Part shown: piece by piece, positions 34,378 to 43,386 of the stretch
Layout: each line of letters opens with the position of its first letter
Numbering within the stretch: position 1 is the stretch's first letter
DNA from: Allomuricauda sp. CAU 1633
GTDB taxonomy: Bacteria; Bacteroidota; Bacteroidia; Flavobacteriales; Flavobacteriaceae
Length of the DNA: 64,000 nt
Direction: 5' to 3'
Assembly: GCF_017313225.1 (NCBI RefSeq)
Contig: NZ_JAFLNE010000001.1
Coordinates: forward strand, 310,001 to 374,000
Made by a program: the position numbers and the translations under genes
The notes under the pieces: generated by a model
Database searches by the model: none
Seen by the model: only the letters and a program-made list of their open reading frames with translations
What the model was told of the DNA's origin: nothing

Positions 34378-35608
34378 ACACTTTGTAGTGGTTTAAGAAA
34401 ATTGTATTGAACAACCCAAAGAACAATACGCCATGGTTTCTGCTCAATATGTTTTCTGTAATCATGAAAATCAAAATCAAAGTTAAAAAAGAAATATACA
34501 GAACATCTTTATTTCTAAAAGAAACAAAAACAAAAAATAGAAATGCAGAAATGAATAAGAGGAAGCCAATTATTCCTCCAAAAAGAAGGACGTTCAAATA
34601 ATATGAATGACTATTGTAGTTTTTTAATTGGTATGCATCCGTATTATACTGCCCATAACAACGTACAAGTTCATGTTGTACATCACCTATACCTACTCCA
34701 AAAGCACTATTTTCCTTAATTATTTGAGCAGCACAAGAATATATCCCTACCCTTATATTTATTGAATTATGCCTCTTGCCTTCTGGAGGCGCTAGTTTAG
34801 TTACCTTAAATTCTTGTAGAAATCTTGATTTTAACATTGGTGTAAAAAAAAGGGCGGAAAAAAAGGAAGCCGTGAGCAGAAGAATTAATGTGGCCTTAAT
34901 TTTTGCGCTTCTTATGAAAAAGACATTTATAAGAAAAATAACGGACAATGCTAAAATTCCTATTCTAGATGATAACAACAGTATTGTAAAAGAGAGGTAT
35001 AGTATCAAGCACACTAATAGAGCAACACGTAAAATATTTTTTGTTTTTTTTATACGGCTAGCAAAAAAGCCAATTGCCATAACATACCATAAGGTAACAT
35101 AGGTTGGGTGTAAATCTCCCCATTGAAGTTGATGTGCGATTCTCCTAAACGGATTATTATAGAATCTAATTTCTCCTATGGAACCGAACAGCCCTGAAGA
35201 GAGAAAATTATAATTAAGGTAAATAGAGTGGGTTACGCACACAATGGAAAAAACCATTATTAAAAAAAGTACTTCTTTTTTCTTAAACCCATCATAAAAA
35301 AGAAACACCACTACAGGAAAAATCAATATGGGCAGTGCTTGTATTGTCTTTTCTACTCCGTGAAAAATATCATTGCTATAAAAGAGGCTGACTACAATTA
35401 TTAAAAAAGGCAGAGATGCAACTAATATTAGATTTTTTTTTAATTTAAGATTGACATGGGCTTTTTTCCAGTTTAATATTGCGGCTCCAAATGCCCATAA
35501 AATAATCAAGTATGTATTGAATGATATCTTGAACAATGGGAAAAGGCATACCACACCCAACAAAATAACATTCAAATCAACTCCTAGAATCTTATTGTTC
35601 TTCTCCAT
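34313..35608 (-). CDS. O-antigen polymerase/ligase family protein (Wzy/WaaL-like)
   Basis: 431 residues and about 11 membrane helices, with the large periplasmic loop between helices and the motif GVGIGDVQHELVRCYGQYNT characteristic of the Wzy/WaaL family, plus SSRIGILALSVI. It is either the polymerase that joins repeat units or a ligase that moves the chain to a lipid or other acceptor. A second member of the family is encoded at 37272, so one of each is plausible. DNA is AT-rich here. Confidence 0.82.
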   Translation of the reverse strand: MEKNNKILGVDLNVILLGVVCLFPLFKISFNTYLIILWAFGAAILNWKKAHVNLKLKKNLILVASLPFLIIVVSLFYSNDIFHGVEKTIQALPILIFPVVVFLFYDGFKKKEVLFLIMVFSIVCVTHSIYLNYNFLSSGLFGSIGEIRFYNNPFRRIAHQLQWGDLHPTYVTLWYVMAIGFFASRIKKTKNILRVALLVCLILYLSFTILLLSSRIGILALSVIFLINVFFIRSAKIKATLILLLTASFFSALFFTPMLKSRFLQEFKVTKLAPPEGKRHNSINIRVGIYSCAAQIIKENSAFGVGIGDVQHELVRCYGQYNTDAYQLKNYNSHSYYLNVLLFGGIIGFLLFISAFLFFVFVSFRNKDVLYISFLTLILIFMITENILSRNHGVLFFGLFNTIFLNHYKVYANRLFGYIPQFNRKARKNIE

Positions 35609-36701
35609 TTAAAAGAAACTTAAACAATTCATTCCAACCAATACAAAAAGGAAATGCTACGGTATCTGCAACTTTACTTCCAAAGATGTCATCGTTTCTT
35701 AAATACCTAGAGATGATATTTGACAACTCTTTAGCATTATACGGGTCAAAAAACTTTACGCTGTCATAATTCCCCAGGGTTTCCCTTGCATAAGGTAGAT
35801 TTGCCAATAAAATAGGCTTGTTGAAGTCCTTAAATTCCGTAATTGGCAGGCCCCAAGTTTCAAGTTTTGATGGGAATACAAGGCAACTGGCTTTGGCATA
35901 TTCTTCAAATACTTGCTCTCTGGTCAATAGCCCCAAAAAAGTTATTGCCTTTATATTGCCATATTTCTGAACAATCTTTTTTGCATAAGGATTTAGATTC
36001 TTGTCAATTGTAATTCTCAATTCACATTTACCTTGCAAGTCTTCTGGTAAAAGTGAGATAGCTTCACATAAAATTTCAAAGTTTTTGAATGGCCTAGGGA
36101 AACTTGGATAAAAAAGAATTTTTTTCTCGCCTTCAATAAAGTCTTGGTTCCTTTCTATTGTTGGCGTGTTAGGATAAGCCACAACTATATTTTTTAAACC
36201 CCAAAACCTAAAGAACTCCTTTCTTATCCAGTCTTGTTGAACAATGATATATTTATTGCTTTTGATGTTTAACCTATAAAGGTGCTTATAAAATTTGGAA
36301 AAGAGGTATACTTTAGGATTAACAAAAAAGTCTTTAATTGAAGTTTTATAAAACGGCGTGGGGTTATGGCAATAAACAAATTGGATTTTACAATCCACTC
36401 TGGGGCTTATATCATGTAGAGACAACCAAAAATCTGGCTTAATGGTTTTAGATAGCTTGTTAAAATAAAAAAACTCATAATACATTCTATTGAACCAGCT
36501 TCTTTTTGACTTTGGAAACTCCATTAACTTAATCCCATCTGCCTTAATTAGAGCTTTGGAATGAACTAGTGCTATAACTTCTAAGTTATTACCATATTTA
36601 TCACTCAAAAAAGACAAACAGTCGTTCAATATTGACAATGGCCCTCCAGAATCAAAATTTACTGCAGAAATCACCAATTTTTTTCTTACTGTTTCTCCCA
36701 T
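35592..36701 (-). CDS. Glycosyltransferase family 4
   Basis: 369 residues with a GT-B fold: N-terminal SAVNFDSGGPLSILNDCLSF and C-terminal nucleotide-sugar site LVFPSKLETWGLPITEFKDF (the EX7E-like stretch of GT4). A retaining transferase, sugar unknown. Overlaps the neighbouring genes by 17 and 16 bases. Confidence 0.88.
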   Translation of the reverse strand: MGETVRKKLVISAVNFDSGGPLSILNDCLSFLSDKYGNNLEVIALVHSKALIKADGIKLMEFPKSKRSWFNRMYYEFFYFNKLSKTIKPDFWLSLHDISPRVDCKIQFVYCHNPTPFYKTSIKDFFVNPKVYLFSKFYKHLYRLNIKSNKYIIVQQDWIRKEFFRFWGLKNIVVAYPNTPTIERNQDFIEGEKKILFYPSFPRPFKNFEILCEAISLLPEDLQGKCELRITIDKNLNPYAKKIVQKYGNIKAITFLGLLTREQVFEEYAKASCLVFPSKLETWGLPITEFKDFNKPILLANLPYARETLGNYDSVKFFDPYNAKELSNIISRYLRNDDIFGSKVADTVAFPFCIGWNELFKFLLNGEEQ

Positions 36702-37306
36702 GCTCTTTCTTGGGGATTAAAGATTTTAAGAATTCTTGCTGGGCTTCCGGCTATGACAGAATACGGTGGGAATTCTCCTTTTACCATTGACATTGCGCCC
36801 ACAACTGTGCCTTTGCCCAATATTGTCCCTGGCAAAACACATACATTCTCTCCAAGCCAAACATCATCATCAATTTTTATGGCCTTTCCATGGATATCCC
36901 TTTCATCAGGGTGTTGTAAAATACTTTTGGCATCATCATAGTTTCCGTGGTTATGGTCTGTAATTAAGACGTTACTCCCAACCAACACATTATTGCCAAA
37001 AGTAATTCCATACGCGCACCCTATATGAACATTGTTATTAAGTTTTACATTTTTACCAAATACTACCTTGGGAGTACATTGCTGGTTTACAATCTTTCCC
37101 TTAAACCGATTCTGTGGCAATACTTCAATTCTTAAATTTGGCCCTGCTGTAAATTTTTCTCCGAAAAAAATAAGGTCCTTACTCAAAAAATAAGCAGGCT
37201 GCCTTATTTTTCTGACCTTTCTGCCATAAAATAATTTAGTTATCAACACATCCCTTGACAAACGAAAAACATCAAGTATTGTGTATGCCCTTAATGTCCG
37301 AAACAT
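36686..37306 (-). CDS. Hexapeptide-repeat O-acetyltransferase (WcaF-like)
   Basis: 206 residues from the ATG at 37306 (MFRTLRAYTILDVFRLSRDV); an earlier in-frame ATG adds nine residues with less support. The C-terminal half is a left-handed beta helix with repeats such as GKNVKLNNNVHIGCAYGITF, VGSNVLITDHNHG with the catalytic histidine, IDDDVWLGENVCVLPGTILG and the closing YSVIAGSPARILK. This is a CoA-dependent acyltransferase, probably acetylating a sugar of the repeat unit. Overlaps both neighbours. Confidence 0.88.
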   Translation of the reverse strand: MFRTLRAYTILDVFRLSRDVLITKLFYGRKVRKIRQPAYFLSKDLIFFGEKFTAGPNLRIEVLPQNRFKGKIVNQQCTPKVVFGKNVKLNNNVHIGCAYGITFGNNVLVGSNVLITDHNHGNYDDAKSILQHPDERDIHGKAIKIDDDVWLGENVCVLPGTILGKGTVVGAMSMVKGEFPPYSVIAGSPARILKIFNPQERAWEKQ

Positions 37307-38564
37307 TTTTTTTGTTTTTGGTGTACGTTTCAAAATAGATAAAAAGCATTAAAGCAAACCCCAACATAGAATAATGCCCTTGCCTAAGAAGACGCAATAT
37401 TATTAAAATAAATATGCCATTGTTCAATGTCCAAAAAAAATGGTTGTCTGAAGTCCTTTCAGACCATTTTATTCTATAATTGAAGACAAAAAAGACAAAC
37501 AAAATACTTCCTAAAAGACCTGTTTCCGCTAATAACCTAAACAACAGGCTATTGGCATCTTCACGGTTCAGCCTAAAATTTTCCCGATAGGTTGATTTTG
37601 GCACAACCTCTTCAATGGTTTTGTCATAAATGAACGGATATTGTCCTAATCCCGCTCCAAACAAAGGGTTTTCAGACATTGAGTGTTTTACAATACTGTA
37701 ATTGCTATAAAGGGCGTAGGTGCTTAAATTGGTCTTGTCTATCTGTTTGGCCGTAACCTTGTTTGAAGTAAACAATTCCAAAGTATCATCTACCCTGAAC
37801 TTCATTTCTGGAACATTGTACAACAGAATTGCAACAATACATGTACTTATGCCAAAAATTGACAGGAAGATTGGCTTTTTGACAACTGGATATTTTGAAA
37901 AAACAATTAACAAAAGACATAGTAGCAATGCAAAAAAACCCAACGAAGATTTGCTCAAAATAACTGTAAGAACAATTAATGATGCTGTTTTATAACCCAT
38001 CAAACTAGTAATGTTAAAAAATTTTGCGAATGAAATAAATACAGCAGGAATCAAAGAATAAATCATAAAGGAGGGCTCTTGAAACCATGACTGCACTCTA
38101 TGACTGTGCATTTTTAGATTCCCCATGTCGAACCCCAAAAAAGAATAATTTGCTCCATGTACAAACCCAATCTTAAATGAAATAAATTGAACCAGCCCAA
38201 CAATCGAGATAAGAATACAAATTGAAATATAATCCTTTGCTATTTTATAGAAATCAAATTTATAGGCATTGATTAAAAACCATGCAAAAATTGATTGGTA
38301 TGTTATTAATATTGTTTGTTTAATGAATAACGGAAACTTTGCCCCGTTGATGAGTGCGGACAAAAGCAACAACGAAAAAACCGTTAATAAAACCATCACG
38401 ATTTTAGGTTTGATTTTTATGTTCCTATTTGTAAAAAAAAAATACACTATGAAAATGGCTTGAAAAATATAATTGACCCTAAAGTCAAACCCTAGATCAA
38501 CTGGAAAAAAAAGGTTATCTAAAAAAAGTGTGAAAAAAGAAATTTTATTTATGCTTAATCTCAT
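37272..38564 (-). CDS. Second O-antigen polymerase/ligase-like membrane protein
   Basis: 430 residues with about 10-11 membrane helices and the Wzy/WaaL-type region SMSENPLFGAGLGQYPFIYD followed by the periplasmic loop RLNREDANSLLFRLLAETGL. Like the protein at 34313 it could be polymerase or ligase. The two show little resemblance beyond the motif, which argues for different roles rather than a recent duplication. It overlaps the acetyltransferase downstream by 35 bases and the glycosyltransferase upstream by 20 bases. Confidence 0.8.
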   Translation of the reverse strand: MRLSINKISFFTLFLDNLFFPVDLGFDFRVNYIFQAIFIVYFFFTNRNIKIKPKIVMVLLTVFSLLLLSALINGAKFPLFIKQTILITYQSIFAWFLINAYKFDFYKIAKDYISICILISIVGLVQFISFKIGFVHGANYSFLGFDMGNLKMHSHRVQSWFQEPSFMIYSLIPAVFISFAKFFNITSLMGYKTASLIVLTVILSKSSLGFFALLLCLLLIVFSKYPVVKKPIFLSIFGISTCIVAILLYNVPEMKFRVDDTLELFTSNKVTAKQIDKTNLSTYALYSNYSIVKHSMSENPLFGAGLGQYPFIYDKTIEEVVPKSTYRENFRLNREDANSLLFRLLAETGLLGSILFVFFVFNYRIKWSERTSDNHFFWTLNNGIFILIILRLLRQGHYSMLGFALMLFIYFETYTKNKKNVSDIKGIHNT

Positions 38565-39546
38565 GGAATTGAAGATTAGGGTTCATAAGCAATTGGAAAA
38601 ACAGTTTTGCTCTGGAAAATTGTCCTCTCTTAATTCTGTTAAGGCAAAACATTGAACCGAAAATAAAGCAAAATACGGCAAAAGATCTTCTGAAAAATCT
38701 TTTATTAAAAAGGATTTTACTTTTTATGCTGTAAAAATCAGCTAGAAGAGAAGCGTTTCCAATTGCTGCACTTCCTTTATGATATATTTTTGATCTATCC
38801 TCATTGTAAAATTCAAGACCTTTTCTCTTTGCTCTTAAAACCCAGTCATATTCTTCAAAAAACAAAAAATAATCTTCACACATTAAGCCTACTTCATCTA
38901 AAAACTGTCGTGTAATAAACATGGATGCTCCAATGGGATAATCACACTTATCTCCAAAATTTTTTTTAAGTTGAATTCTCCCGAGTATTGGTGTATAGGT
39001 GCCTCCAACACTTTGAATGGCATCCCTTTCATAATATTCATACAAACACGAGCCAATCAAATCTGCCTTAGTAGTGTTATGAGCATCTATTAAAGAATCC
39101 AATGAATGTGGAGCAACCACGGTGTCATTGTTCAAAAGCCATATATAATTTCCCATTTGGTTTGAACGGAGGTGTTCCAGCGCAATATTGTTTGCCGCAG
39201 CAAACCCTTTGTTTTGTATTGCCTTAACCAATATTATTTTTTCATGAAAATCTTTAACGCCTTTTAAATCCTCCTCTTCTAAATATCTCAAGGTAATTGG
39301 GGAAGAGCTAGGGAAAACCAAATCTGGAAATTGTGTATTAACCTCACCATAATTTCCTCTGGCCCATTCCATTATTGAATTACTAGACTCTTGATCAGGG
39401 GAATTATCAATAATAAATACCTGGAAATTTTGGTTGGTCAGTTTTAAAATAGATTCCAAGCACTCTACAGTATCTTTCCAAGAACGATAATTCACTAAAA
39501 TCAAATAGGTTTTATTCCTCTCCTCCCTTTCACTATTTAAATTCAT
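38545..39546 (-). CDS. Glycosyltransferase family 2 with extended insert
   Basis: 333 residues: YLILVNYRSWKDTVECLESI, an insert of about 40 residues (ARGNYGEVNTQFPDLVFPSS), NKGFAAANNIALEHLRSN, NYIWLLNNDTVVAPHSLDSL, and YFLFFEEYDWVLRAKRKG near the C-terminus. It is a GT2 enzyme of the rhamnosyl- or glucosyltransferase type. A hydrophobic C-terminal segment (FFRRSFAVFCFIFGSMFCLN) may hold it on the membrane. Overlaps the sulfotransferase gene by 14 bases. Confidence 0.88.
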   Translation of the reverse strand: MNLNSEREERNKTYLILVNYRSWKDTVECLESILKLTNQNFQVFIIDNSPDQESSNSIMEWARGNYGEVNTQFPDLVFPSSSPITLRYLEEEDLKGVKDFHEKIILVKAIQNKGFAAANNIALEHLRSNQMGNYIWLLNNDTVVAPHSLDSLIDAHNTTKADLIGSCLYEYYERDAIQSVGGTYTPILGRIQLKKNFGDKCDYPIGASMFITRQFLDEVGLMCEDYFLFFEEYDWVLRAKRKGLEFYNEDRSKIYHKGSAAIGNASLLADFYSIKSKILFNKRFFRRSFAVFCFIFGSMFCLNRIKRGQFSRAKLFFQLLMNPNLQFHEIKHK

Positions 39547-40468
39547 CCCAAACGTCTATTCGATTATTTAGTATAGATTTTACTTGATTCACGTCTTCCT
39601 TAAAAAACTGCACAAGTTCATTTATCATGGTTTCATCCATAGATTGGAATTTTTTGCTGTTTTTGGACAAATAAGAAGATTTAAACCCTGTGAGCTTATT
39701 TAAAAGATTCTTTGGAACAATCTTTTTAAACCAGTTTTTAAACTTATTGGGCTGCAAGAGAAAACGGCTAAGCATATTGTTGTTATAACCTCCGCCCTCA
39801 TTAAAAACTTTACGCAAAGAATCTGGTTTAAACTCGGAGTCAACTTCCAAAAAATCAAATAACTCTATTAAACTTTTATGGGGTTCTTGAATAAACTCTT
39901 CAAAAATCAGGACCTTGGTATTCTCCTTTCCAAAGATCTTTATGGTCTGCCTTAAATTTTCAGCATAAAAGGAGTGCTTTTTATACATCCAAAAATCTCC
40001 ATACCCATATTCCGTTCTTTTCTCTTCGTTTTTTAGGGCAACATCAAAACTTTCTTTTTCATATCCCATTCTTACCTGATGTTTGTAATTGGAATATGTG
40101 CGATATATAGGGTTTCTAAGTATTATGCAGACCTTAGGATTTTCCGACATCTTATTTTTCAGGTCTGTTCCGATCTTATTTATAAAATAATAATAGGACG
40201 GTGAGATTTCCCCAATTACTTTATGCTTGCTTGTAACGCCAGTATATAACTTCTGATACTGATCGGGTTCTTTTGTCAATTCACGCAATACATCCTTATC
40301 ACCTGGCCCTTGCGTTCTTTGGCTTATTAAACTATATGAAAAATGGTGTAACTCCTTTTTGGATGGCAAGTATATCTGTGGGTGCTCTTTAAGATACTCA
40401 TATAATGAGGTAGTCCCTGCTTTAGGAACCCCCAACACCAAAAAGTTGGTTTTATAAGTCTTATTCAT
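39533..40468 (-). CDS. Sulfotransferase, PAPS-dependent (1)
   Basis: 311 residues with the two PAPS-binding signatures: the 5'-phosphosulfate loop GVPKAGTTSLYEYLKEHPQI and the 3'-phosphate site VCIILRNPIYRTYSNYKH. The remainder is like heparan-sulfate/NodH-type carbohydrate sulfotransferases. It would move sulfate from PAPS to a hydroxyl of the glycan, in the cytoplasm. The genes that make PAPS lie about 3-7 kb upstream in the same direction, which gives the co-substrate. It is adjacent to a second sulfotransferase, with which it overlaps by 8 bases. Confidence 0.92.
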   Translation of the reverse strand: MNKTYKTNFLVLGVPKAGTTSLYEYLKEHPQIYLPSKKELHHFSYSLISQRTQGPGDKDVLRELTKEPDQYQKLYTGVTSKHKVIGEISPSYYYFINKIGTDLKNKMSENPKVCIILRNPIYRTYSNYKHQVRMGYEKESFDVALKNEEKRTEYGYGDFWMYKKHSFYAENLRQTIKIFGKENTKVLIFEEFIQEPHKSLIELFDFLEVDSEFKPDSLRKVFNEGGGYNNNMLSRFLLQPNKFKNWFKKIVPKNLLNKLTGFKSSYLSKNSKKFQSMDETMINELVQFFKEDVNQVKSILNNRIDVWDEFK

Positions 40469-41333
40469 ATCTCCAGTGTTGCAACGATCTCCCCACTATT
40501 TTTTCCAGAAGATTTATTTCATCTGAAAAATATAGATCGTGTACCAACTTCTTTTGATTATTACTAAGGAGGCTATTCTTAACTGGTTTGAGGTTTTTCC
40601 TGTTAAGAGAGGTTATTATATTAGCTTTTAATTCTTCTGACCAAATCATTTTGCCCAATAGTTTTTTAATGTAGTTTGGCTTAAAAATAAAATTTCGCAA
40701 TAATATACTTTTAGGCTCAGATGCAATATTGCTTTTTAAATCAAAATCATATTCATAAGGTGGCAGTCCTATAAACTTTGAAATGGAGTTTACAGTTCCT
40801 TCCATATCTTTTATAAGATCCTCGAACAAGATTATCTTAAGGTTGTTTTTACCAAACAATTTTGTATACCTGTTTATTTGGGTGCTATATATACCCCTTG
40901 AAATATAACTGTGGTGAATTCGACCCCAGTGGTTGCAAAGTCTCGAATTTTCTTTTTCAAGAGCTTCAATAAACCCCAATTCTTCATAACCCCTCCTCTT
41001 TGTCATCAAATAGTGGGAGTATGCCCGATCAACAGGATTTCTTAAAATGAAGAGAAATTTGATACTGTCCCCTAAAGTCTCCTTTATTCTTTGTGCGCAT
41101 TCTGTAAAGTAAGAATATTCCGGGTCAATTTCGCCCAGAAAGTCACTCTCCCTTGCGGAAAAATATTTTTTAAAGTAATGTGCCCTGCCCAAGTTATATT
41201 TCTCATCGTCTCTAAAAAAATGGGTTTCCTTTACATCTGGCAGGTAAATATCTGGATTCTGAACCAGAATATCATGCAAGGTAGAAGTTCCTGCCTTTTG
41301 GGCCCCTATGCAAAAAAAAGAAATTTCATTCAT
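40461..41333 (-). CDS. Sulfotransferase, PAPS-dependent (2)
   Basis: 290 residues, a paralogue of the neighbouring enzyme: CIGAQKAGTSTLHDILVQNP is the 5'-phosphosulfate loop and FLFILRNPVDRAYSHYLMTK the 3'-phosphate site, with EIDPEYSYF between. Sequence outside these motifs differs clearly from the first one, so the two probably sulfate different positions or sugars. The start overlaps the next gene's stop by 4 bases (ATGA). Confidence 0.92.
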   Translation of the reverse strand: MNEISFFCIGAQKAGTSTLHDILVQNPDIYLPDVKETHFFRDDEKYNLGRAHYFKKYFSARESDFLGEIDPEYSYFTECAQRIKETLGDSIKFLFILRNPVDRAYSHYLMTKRRGYEELGFIEALEKENSRLCNHWGRIHHSYISRGIYSTQINRYTKLFGKNNLKIILFEDLIKDMEGTVNSISKFIGLPPYEYDFDLKSNIASEPKSILLRNFIFKPNYIKKLLGKMIWSEELKANIITSLNRKNLKPVKNSLLSNNQKKLVHDLYFSDEINLLEKIVGRSLQHWRYE

Positions 41334-41890
41334 TCCCTATACTTGATTATTCGTGCTGGTACTCCGCCAACAATGGCATTTTCTGGAACATCTTTGGTCA
41401 CCACTGCATTTGCGGCTATTATGGCTCCTGAATCAATTGTAATCCCCTTTGTTATTACTGCCCCATATCCAATCCAGACGTTATCTTTTATCACAACTCC
41501 AGCAGTTGATTCGCCTTGGTCAATTATTGGTGTATCCAGATCAGAAAATACATGATCGGTATCTCTTATTGATACGCTTTGAGCAATTAATACATTCTTT
41601 CCAATTGATATACTTTCATTTACTCCAATCACACTGAATGACCCTATAAATGAATTTTCCCCTAAAATCAATTTACCGCTTCCTTGAATTAATACATCAG
41701 ATTTAATCTTGGAATTTTTCTTCATGTTTATTAAAAGCTTTTTGTTCTTTTTCCACCAAAAGGGATTCAGCTTAACACGAAATCCAACCGTTATTTTCCC
41801 CTCTTTTTGAATCAAAGAAGAGTATTTCAACAAAAACAATAGGGTGCTGATCCTGTTGTTTATTTTTGTGGCCAATTGGTATCTAAACAT
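41330..41890 (-). CDS. Hexapeptide-repeat acyltransferase
   Basis: 186 residues with a left-handed beta helix of the maltose/galactoside acetyltransferase type: NSFIGSFSVIGVNESISIGK, SVSIRDTDHVFSD with the histidine, IKDNVWIGYGAVITKGITID, SGAIIAANAVVTKDVPENAI and the closing VGGVPARIIKY. A CoA-dependent transferase, most likely O-acetylating the same glycan. It is the first gene of the tightly overlapping block that ends at 33619; upstream of it lies a 161-base gap in which I saw no promoter of certain type. Confidence 0.88.
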   Translation of the reverse strand: MFRYQLATKINNRISTLLFLLKYSSLIQKEGKITVGFRVKLNPFWWKKNKKLLINMKKNSKIKSDVLIQGSGKLILGENSFIGSFSVIGVNESISIGKNVLIAQSVSIRDTDHVFSDLDTPIIDQGESTAGVVIKDNVWIGYGAVITKGITIDSGAIIAANAVVTKDVPENAIVGGVPARIIKYRE

Positions 41891-42051
41891 TTAGAATTCT
41901 ATTTTTTAACTGTTATCTCATTTTCTTAATTTATTGCAAGCCTTCAAACAATGCCATAATGTGGTGCTATATCCCAATGGATTTAAAGTGCCTTCATTTA
42001 CAATTTCTTAAAAAGGTTAACGGTAAATACAGGTATCTTTTACTGCTGTTG

Positions 42052-43347
42052 CTACTTATGAAAGAATATGAAAGCATAGAAGTCAAATTTCTTTTTAATA
42101 TAATAAATACACATGGCATTCAACAATATGTTTGAAAGCACGCTTGCCAATGCAGCGCCTAGAACACCATGACTATTAATTAAAATATAGTTCAAAATAA
42201 CATTAAATATTGTGCTTACTATTGTAAAATTTCTCAACTGTTTTTGATGTTGGGTCATACTTAGTACCTGACCAACACTTCCTGATAAAGCATTGAACAG
42301 AAAGCCTATTGACAGCACCAAAAGTACCCTTTGACCTGATATGAAATCTTCGCCGAAAAAATTTAAAAACTGTTTGCTGAATATTATTAAAACCAAAACC
42401 ACGGGCAATGTAACCAATGCTATTAGTCTTGTTGCCTTTTTAACCTCGTCGCTTATTTGCGAAATTTGATTGTTGCTATATAATTCTGAAATCCGTGGTG
42501 CTATAACCGTATTCACAGCATTAATTACAATTAGTGAAATGGCAGCCAACTTGTATGCAACGTTATAGACGCCAACTTCACTTTTAGTGGCCATTGCCCC
42601 AAGCATAAAGACATCTGTCCAATTGCTTAAAAAAATAAAAAGTGCACTAAACAGTAAGGGCAAAGAAAGGTTCAAAAGGTCTTTTTGAGGATAGTTTTTA
42701 AGCTCTTTTGTTTTTTTCAATGGAACGTTTAAAAAAAGTATTATCGCCAAAACACTAATTGACAATACATAAGCAAAAATCGTATTGCTTTCAGGTAAGC
42801 CCAAATTATTGAAAACGAACAAAAGTGGAATGGTTATTACATAGGGCAAAACATAATAGAATAAAGCATACTTTTTAAAAAGCTGCTTACCCCTTATAAA
42901 TTCGACAAAAAAAAGGTGGAAAATTCCAAAGCCAATGCAATAGGATAAATATTCAAAGTACTTTATCAACTCAAAATCATTGAATACCTGTATAGCAAGC
43001 CATTCTTTGGTCAACTGAATGATTAGGGTGCAAAAAAAAGCTGAAAAAAGTAATAAAAAAGCTGATTTTTGTAAATAGCTGTTAATGGGTCTTCCATGAT
43101 TATAAAACCTTGTGTCCGCTGTTAACTTGACCATTGTTAATGGCAAGCCAAATGAAAAAACTAATATTAAAAGTTGCCAAAGCGCCAGCGAAATAGAATA
43201 TCTGCCAAATATTTCAGCACCATATATATTTGAAATGTACAGCATGTTTAGATATGCAAGCAACATGCTAAAAATTCTAAGTAGAAAAACCGACCCCGAC
43301 CTTTTAATCAAATTGCTTCGGATTAACAAAAGGTATTTAGCAATCAT
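42052..43347 (-). CDS. Oligosaccharide flippase (Wzx-like)
   Basis: 431 residues, about 12 membrane helices, with the MOP-superfamily start GSVFLLRIFSMLLAYLNMLY, a central NWTDVFMLGAMATKSEVGVY and the GSVGQVLSMTQHQK element. It probably flips the lipid-linked repeat unit to the periplasm. Together with the Wzy-like proteins and the Wzz-like protein it completes a Wzx/Wzy-dependent pathway. It lies between the acyltransferase block and the sulfate-activation genes, with an AT-rich leader on its 3' side. Confidence 0.9.
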   Translation of the reverse strand: MIAKYLLLIRSNLIKRSGSVFLLRIFSMLLAYLNMLYISNIYGAEIFGRYSISLALWQLLILVFSFGLPLTMVKLTADTRFYNHGRPINSYLQKSAFLLLFSAFFCTLIIQLTKEWLAIQVFNDFELIKYFEYLSYCIGFGIFHLFFVEFIRGKQLFKKYALFYYVLPYVITIPLLFVFNNLGLPESNTIFAYVLSISVLAIILFLNVPLKKTKELKNYPQKDLLNLSLPLLFSALFIFLSNWTDVFMLGAMATKSEVGVYNVAYKLAAISLIVINAVNTVIAPRISELYSNNQISQISDEVKKATRLIALVTLPVVLVLIIFSKQFLNFFGEDFISGQRVLLVLSIGFLFNALSGSVGQVLSMTQHQKQLRNFTIVSTIFNVILNYILINSHGVLGAALASVLSNILLNAMCIYYIKKKFDFYAFIFFHK

Positions 43348-43386
43348 GAATTCTACATGGCTTTTATTTAACCATTCCTAAATTTA

